Below the pieces are notes generated by a model. That model did not search any database. It saw only the letters and a list, made by a program, of their open reading frames with translations, and was not told the origin of the DNA. This document shows positions 57,651 to 64,000 of a stretch of 64,000 bases of DNA, piece by piece. Source of the DNA: Pararhizobium gei. GTDB lineage: Bacteria; Pseudomonadota; Alphaproteobacteria; Rhizobiales; Rhizobiaceae. Position 1 is the stretch's first letter. Each line of letters starts with the position of its first letter. A program made the translations under genes and the position numbers. The stretch covers positions 3,303,501 through 3,367,500 of the forward strand of contig NZ_CP119409.1 in the NCBI RefSeq assembly GCF_029223885.1, in the 5' to 3' direction.

Positions 57651-58619
57651 ATGTGCATGGCATGTTACGTCGACGAGACCACCAAGAACCGGATCATCGC
57701 ATACAACGCGGAATTCCATAAGGTTACCAGAAGTCCTTATGGGAGCGACGACGAGATCGGCATGCTCAACCTGATCGATGCCAAGTCGCGCTCCGCGATC
57801 ATATCGCGCGCCGATGCCTCTAAAGTGTTCGATCTTTCGGTCGATCATTTCGTCGGCATGCCCGGCTGGTTCGGCGCGGGCGACCAGCCCTACCAGATCT
57901 GGATGACCCACACGCCGCAGGGTGAAATCGTCGCCAACACCATGGGTGTGTCGAAGGAAGCCAACGATCTCGTCGCCTACTCGGGCGACAGCATTTCGAT
58001 GTACACCCACTGCGGCACACATATCGATACGTTCAACCACTTCGGCTACAACGGCGAGATCTTCAACGGCTTCACCGCCAAGGATCATCTCGGCAGCCGC
58101 GCCTGGGAAAAATGCGGACCTGAAAAATACCCGCCGATCTTCGCCCGTGGCATCCTGCTCGACGTGGCGGGCCTTCACGGCGTCAAAACGCTGCCGCCGA
58201 GCCACGGGATCGGCAAGGCGGATATCGAGGGCTGCCTGAAGAAGCAGGGCCTGAAGATCCTGCCCGGCGACGTCGTGCTGCTGCGCACGGGCCAGATGCT
58301 GGTCTGGCCCGACATGGCATTTACAAGAAATACCCCCGGCCTCAATCGCGAAGGTGCGGAGTACATCGCCAAGCATGGCGCCATCATGATTGGAGCCGAC
58401 AATCTGACGCTGGAACAGACGCCGTCCGTACATGAACTCAACTTTTTCCCGGTTCACACCTATCTTCTGGCCGAGGCTGGTGTGCCGATCCTCGAAATGG
58501 TCAATCTGGAAGAGATCGCTGCGGAAAAGCTGTACGAATTCGCCTTCTTCGGCGCTTGTATCAAGCTACGCGGCGCAACCGGAACGCCGATGCGCCCGGT
58601 GGTGATGCCCTTGAATTAG
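57651..58619 (+). CDS. Cyclase-family metal-dependent hydrolase (kynurenine formamidase/isatin hydrolase type)
   Basis: This 322-residue protein starts at ATG 57651 with TAAGGAG upstream; a longer in-frame start runs into the amidase gene. The metal-site motif is HCGTHIDTFNH (histidine 120 onward), with a second site including GADNLTLEQTPS and HTYLLAEAGV. The family includes kynurenine formamidase and isatin hydrolase, which open or hydrolyse cyclic amides using manganese or zinc. N-terminal MCMAC gives an extra Cys pair, similar to the small protein at 53671. It is the last gene of the operon. Confidence 0.92.
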   Translation: MCMACYVDETTKNRIIAYNAEFHKVTRSPYGSDDEIGMLNLIDAKSRSAIISRADASKVFDLSVDHFVGMPGWFGAGDQPYQIWMTHTPQGEIVANTMGVSKEANDLVAYSGDSISMYTHCGTHIDTFNHFGYNGEIFNGFTAKDHLGSRAWEKCGPEKYPPIFARGILLDVAGLHGVKTLPPSHGIGKADIEGCLKKQGLKILPGDVVLLRTGQMLVWPDMAFTRNTPGLNREGAEYIAKHGAIMIGADNLTLEQTPSVHELNFFPVHTYLLAEAGVPILEMVNLEEIAAEKLYEFAFFGACIKLRGATGTPMRPVVMPLN

Positions 58620-58767
58620 GTTCCAGAAGACCTGTACGCGGCAGGTTCATTGCCTTGTTCTCCTTGAGCTATTCGGCTTCACGCGGATGATGCGAAGATA
58701 TCTGCGCTGGCGTTTCCGGATTTGGCTTGTGACGCTCTCCTGTGAGCGCCGGTTCAGTTTTTTCGCG

Positions 58768-59220
58768 CTATCCGGCCATGGCGATGATCTTCAAACTCCG
58801 CTTCATATTGTAGGCGATGGCGGTGAGGAGGATTTGAACGCCTGCTTTAGCAAGCCCTCGCCATCGCATCCGGCGAAGGCCGTAGCTTCGTTTCCAGGTC
58901 CCGAAGATCGTCTCGATCCGGCCACGGATACGGTGGATTCTGTTGGTTCCAGGCCTCCAGCCGTGCCTGTGTTTCGGCTTCGTCCCGTCCCCACATGCCG
59001 GTGGCCACGATGCGTGGCGTTCCACCCTTGGCGCGCACCGCGTGGCCGAAATGATTGCCGCGATAGGCGGCGCTGTCGGCAAACACCGCGCCAGGATTGT
59101 CGTGCAGAGCATCAGGGCCAGCCTTGCCATCGTTTACGTTGGCTGGAGTTACGGCAATCTCCTCGACAAGGGCCCGCATCAGCACCGACATGGGCTTTGA
59201 ACCGCGAGGCCATTGCCCAT
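58768..59220 (-). pseudogene. IS5-family transposase remnant, frameshifted
   Basis: Read on the minus strand, one frame encodes VEEIAVTPANVND and YRGNHFGHAVRAKGG-type segments. After about position 58,950 the homology continues in another frame with IETIFGTWKRSYGLRR and QILLTAIAYNMKRS, which is the C-terminus of IS5-type transposases. The N-terminal half and terminal repeats are missing. Both edges are approximate. The remnant abuts an IS3-type fragment on the other strand. Confidence 0.8.
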
Positions 59221-59229
59221 ATCGCCGCC

Positions 59230-59634
59230 ACTGCGAAGATGTTCGGACCTTGTCATAACAGCCGTCGAAAACCGCTTCGGCCACATCAATATCGTTCCTA
59301 AGCCCCATAGAATGGCTGACTGACAATGGATCGTGCTTTGTTGCGGCAGACACGAAATCGCTACTGCTGGAGATTGGGATGGAGCCTCGCACGACGCCGG
59401 TCCGCAACCCACAGTCCAACGAAATGGCCGAAGCCTTCGTCAAAACGTGCAAGCGCGATGACGTCTCGGTCAATTCCATCCCGGACGCCAAAACCGTCAT
59501 CGCCCAACCGCGATTGTGGTTCGAGCATTACAACACGCTTCATCCGCACAAAGCTTTGGGGATATCAGTCACCGCGCGAGTTCTTATTACCTCGCACACT
59601 TGATAGGTGGGAGATCGTGTCCGGATATTTATAG
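59230..59634 (+). pseudogene. IS3-family (IS2-like OrfB) integrase fragment, frameshifted
   Basis: The plus strand encodes VITAVENRFGH, then after a frame change near 59,310 IEWLTDNGSCFVAADT, PRTTPVRNPQSNEMAEAFVK and WFEHYNTLHPHKALG. After a second frame change near 59,563 it encodes YQSPREFLL. These are in order the last third of an IS2-like integrase (D and E of the DDE triad region). The gene is clearly inactive. No terminal inverted repeat was recognised. Confidence 0.82.
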
Positions 59635-59711
59635 GGCCATTACATCAACGAGCGGGCAGTTCTGGAAGAACTGATGGGCCGGTCTGATCAATCCCGTAGC
59701 CAAAAACGCAA

Positions 59712-59732
59712 AAAGCCCCGTGACGGGGCTTT
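59712..59732 (-). terminator. Rho-independent terminator after tRNA-fMet
   Basis: AAAGCCCCG (59712-59720) and CGGGGCTTT (59724-59732) pair with a 3-nt loop. On the minus strand the stem is followed by a T tract (from A-runs at 59705-59714), 20 bp after the tRNA 3' end. It terminates the rRNA operon. Confidence 0.88.
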
Positions 59733-59752
59733 GTTGGGATCACAGGGATGTT

Positions 59753-59829
<77 letters not shown>

Positions 59830-59968
59830 GAATTGAATTGGGCTACTGTTGCAGCCCGGGTTGTTTGCCGGTCCTCGAAGGCTTTGCCTTTTGCGGTTCG
59901 GCGTGGCTGCTCCATCGGCGTGATACGGCAGCCTCTTGTCTCTGTTATCCGGGTTAGTATGGCCAAGC

Positions 59969-59992
59969 AAAAAGGCCGCTTGAGGGCGGCCC
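59969..59992 (-). terminator. Hairpin with T tract between 5S rRNA and tRNA-fMet
   Basis: GGCCGCC/GCGGCC-type stem (plus-strand 59974-59992) followed on the minus strand by TTTTTGCTTGG. It resembles a partial terminator or processing structure between 5S and tRNA-fMet; because the tRNA lies beyond it, read-through must occur. Confidence 0.55.
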
Positions 59993-60056
59993 GCTGTTCG
60001 GCTGAGCCGGAAGGTGATGAGAAGATATTTTGTTTGGTATTTTCTTGCCTTTAGTA

Positions 60057-60174
60057 GACCTGGCAGCGACCGACTCTCCCGCGTCTTAAGACGGAGTACC
60101 ATAGGCGCTGGGGCGTTTCACGGCCGTGTTCGGAATGGGAACGGGTGCAGCCACCCCGCAATAACCACCAGGTC
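60057..60174 (-). rRNA. rrf: 5S ribosomal RNA
   Basis: About 118 nt on the minus strand. The ends GACCTGGTGG and GCTGCCAGGTC pair as helix I. The internal CCGTTCCCATTCCGAACACG is the universal 5S loop-B/C region, and CGCGGGAGAGTCGG precedes the 3' end. It lies about 430 bp downstream of 23S rRNA, an unusually long spacer. Confidence 0.96.
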
Positions 60175-60603
60175 AACTAAGGGCAAGATTTACACCTGCA
60201 GTGCAGGTGTAAATCTTGGTTTTTCCTGGCGCAGATGCCTTGTCCTTTTCGCTGAGGCTCAAAGGGGACCTGCGCCGGCCATACTGCAGATCCTTGAAGG
60301 AGGACACAGGTGGCAAACCAAGATTTCACACCGCAGTTGCGGGGTAAAACCAAAATGAGAAGCTGGTTCACTCTAGGAGTGATTAGGGATTAGTCGTTAG
60401 TGACTAGTCTTTTTTGAACACGTCTTTTTCAAGCTGCTTGAGGCACATCCGGAGCAAAGCTCCGCAAGGCCAAGGGCCGTCGCGCATCGTTGCGCGGCCC
60501 GTCCGGAGCGCAGGCCCAAAGGGCCGACAGCGTCAGGACAAAAGACAGCTTGGGATCATTGAAGCGCCATTGGCGCTTCGATGAGCACGAGCAATGAGAA
60601 CAA
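60175..60603. other. 23S-5S spacer with palindromes and an inverted helix-9-like element
   Basis: About 430 bp without a gene. It holds a perfect palindrome with 16-bp arms (60185-60200 and 60202-60217), a degenerate repeat of part of it at about 60321-60345, and a hairpin-rich block at 60446-60530. Positions 60463-60483 are an exact reverse-complement copy of 23S helix-9 insertion sequence at 63279-63299. The right end (60592-60608) pairs with 63511-63527 to form the 23S processing stalk. Confidence 0.7.
60185..60217. repeat. Perfect inverted repeat in 23S-5S spacer
   Basis: AAGATTTACACCTGCA at 60185-60200 and its exact complement at 60202-60217, separated by one base. Such a structure in an rRNA precursor is a likely RNase processing site or a relic of a small palindromic element. 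Confidence 0.85.
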
Positions 60604-63516
<2,913 letters not shown>

Positions 63517-64000
63517 CGTTCTCATTGCCAATGCTCATCCTTGAGTTGGTCTTGGCAAACCTAACCTCCTCGCTTGCGCTCGAAGGGGTGCCAAGCCTGG
63601 CCATACGGACACCTTGTGAGTGCGCCGCACCAGTTATCCAACGGATAAGGTTACCTTTTACAACCAAATCCAAATCCAGATGCCATCGACGTGTTCGATC
63701 CGATCCCCATATGAAGGCACGCCGGTGCACTTCGGGGCCGGATCTTAAGACCAGCTTCTCGAGATACGTCCGGGGATGCGCGGTCAGGCAACATCCATCG
63801 ACATGTCGTCAGAAGTGACCCGAAACACCAAAATCCCCAAATCCTTTCGGACCCGAAGTTTCAATGGTTCAAACCACCAACAACAAACATGCCTTGAGTA
63901 ACAAGCTTCCTACCTTCTCCAGCCCCTGGTCTGTCTCGGATCGGCTAGACCGTCGACAGCTTGAACAGGACTGGGCTCGGACGTCTCAAGCAATTCGTAA
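63517..64000. other. 3' part of the 16S-23S internal spacer
   Basis: The 484 bp upstream of 23S contain no complete tRNA; the tRNA-Ala and tRNA-Ile expected in rhizobial spacers, and the 16S gene, must lie beyond the window. The segment next to 23S (63511-63527) pairs with the far side of 23S to make the processing stalk. Confidence 0.75.

Noticed and set aside
60380..60420. Possible CRISPR-like short repeats (GATTAGGGATTAGTCGTTAG region)
   Set aside because: Only short imperfect repeats without regular spacers or cas genes.
63517..64000. A tRNA in the 16S-23S spacer
   Set aside because: No cloverleaf or T-loop GTTCGAATC-type sequence was found on either strand in this part of the spacer.

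Overview
The window looks like a chromosomal (or chromid) segment of a rhizobium-like alphaproteobacterium (Rhizobium/Agrobacterium/Ensifer group). The evidence is GC-rich coding, densely packed ABC-transporter operons, an rRNA operon ending 23S-5S-tRNA-fMet, and a 23S rRNA with a long extra segment in helix 9 as known from Rhizobiales. No plasmid, phage or CRISPR structure is seen.

Region 1 (1-11.3 kb) is a catabolic unit. On the minus strand it runs LacI regulator, Gfo/Idh/MocA oxidoreductase, CoA-transferase, enoyl-CoA hydratase, aldehyde dehydrogenase, then a CUT1-type sugar importer (binding protein, two permeases, ATPase cut by the window edge). A DUF993 protein is divergent. Two near-identical palindromes, one at each end of the divergent promoter region, look like the LacI operators. 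Region 2 (11.4-15.4 kb) holds an FkbM methyltransferase, a second methyltransferase, a DUF3095 protein and a nucleotide-sugar dehydrogenase.

Region 3 (15.9-36.1 kb) is the most unusual part. A peptide-type ABC importer (fused ATPase, binding protein, two permeases) runs directly into three glycosyltransferases. These are followed by a 924-codon ABC-exporter-like protein in which every ATPase motif is degraded and the nucleotide-binding domain carries a large insertion, then a stand-alone cyclic-nucleotide-binding protein. A calcineurin-type phosphoesterase, an MBL-fold hydrolase, a polysaccharide deacetylase, a GT4 glycosyltransferase, trehalose-phosphatase and a ROK-like kinase follow. Together they suggest an uncharacterised glycoconjugate or sugar-signalling system. 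Region 4 (36.1-38.6 kb) carries small stress/envelope proteins (YidB-like, glycine-zipper general stress protein, PepSY protein, a single-pass membrane protein).

Region 5 (38.7-58.6 kb) appears to be an amide/lactam catabolic island. It begins with a LysR regulator and a five-gene operon pxpA - biotin carrier - biotin carboxylase - pxpB - pxpC, which holds all the parts of a split urea-carboxylase-like enzyme plus PxpA. A GntR regulator with two winged-helix domains follows. A long plus-strand operon then encodes a polyamine-type ABC importer with two ATPases and two binding proteins for one permease pair, two SDRs, a PuuE/PgdA-type deacetylase, a small CxxC protein, a CobW GTPase, an amidase and a cyclase-family hydrolase.

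Region 6 (58.7-64 kb) contains two decayed insertion-sequence remnants head to head (IS5-like and IS2/IS3-like), then tRNA-fMet, 5S and 23S rRNA on the minus strand. The 23S-5S spacer carries an inverted 21-nt copy of sequence from the 23S helix-9 insertion. The window ends inside the 16S-23S spacer.
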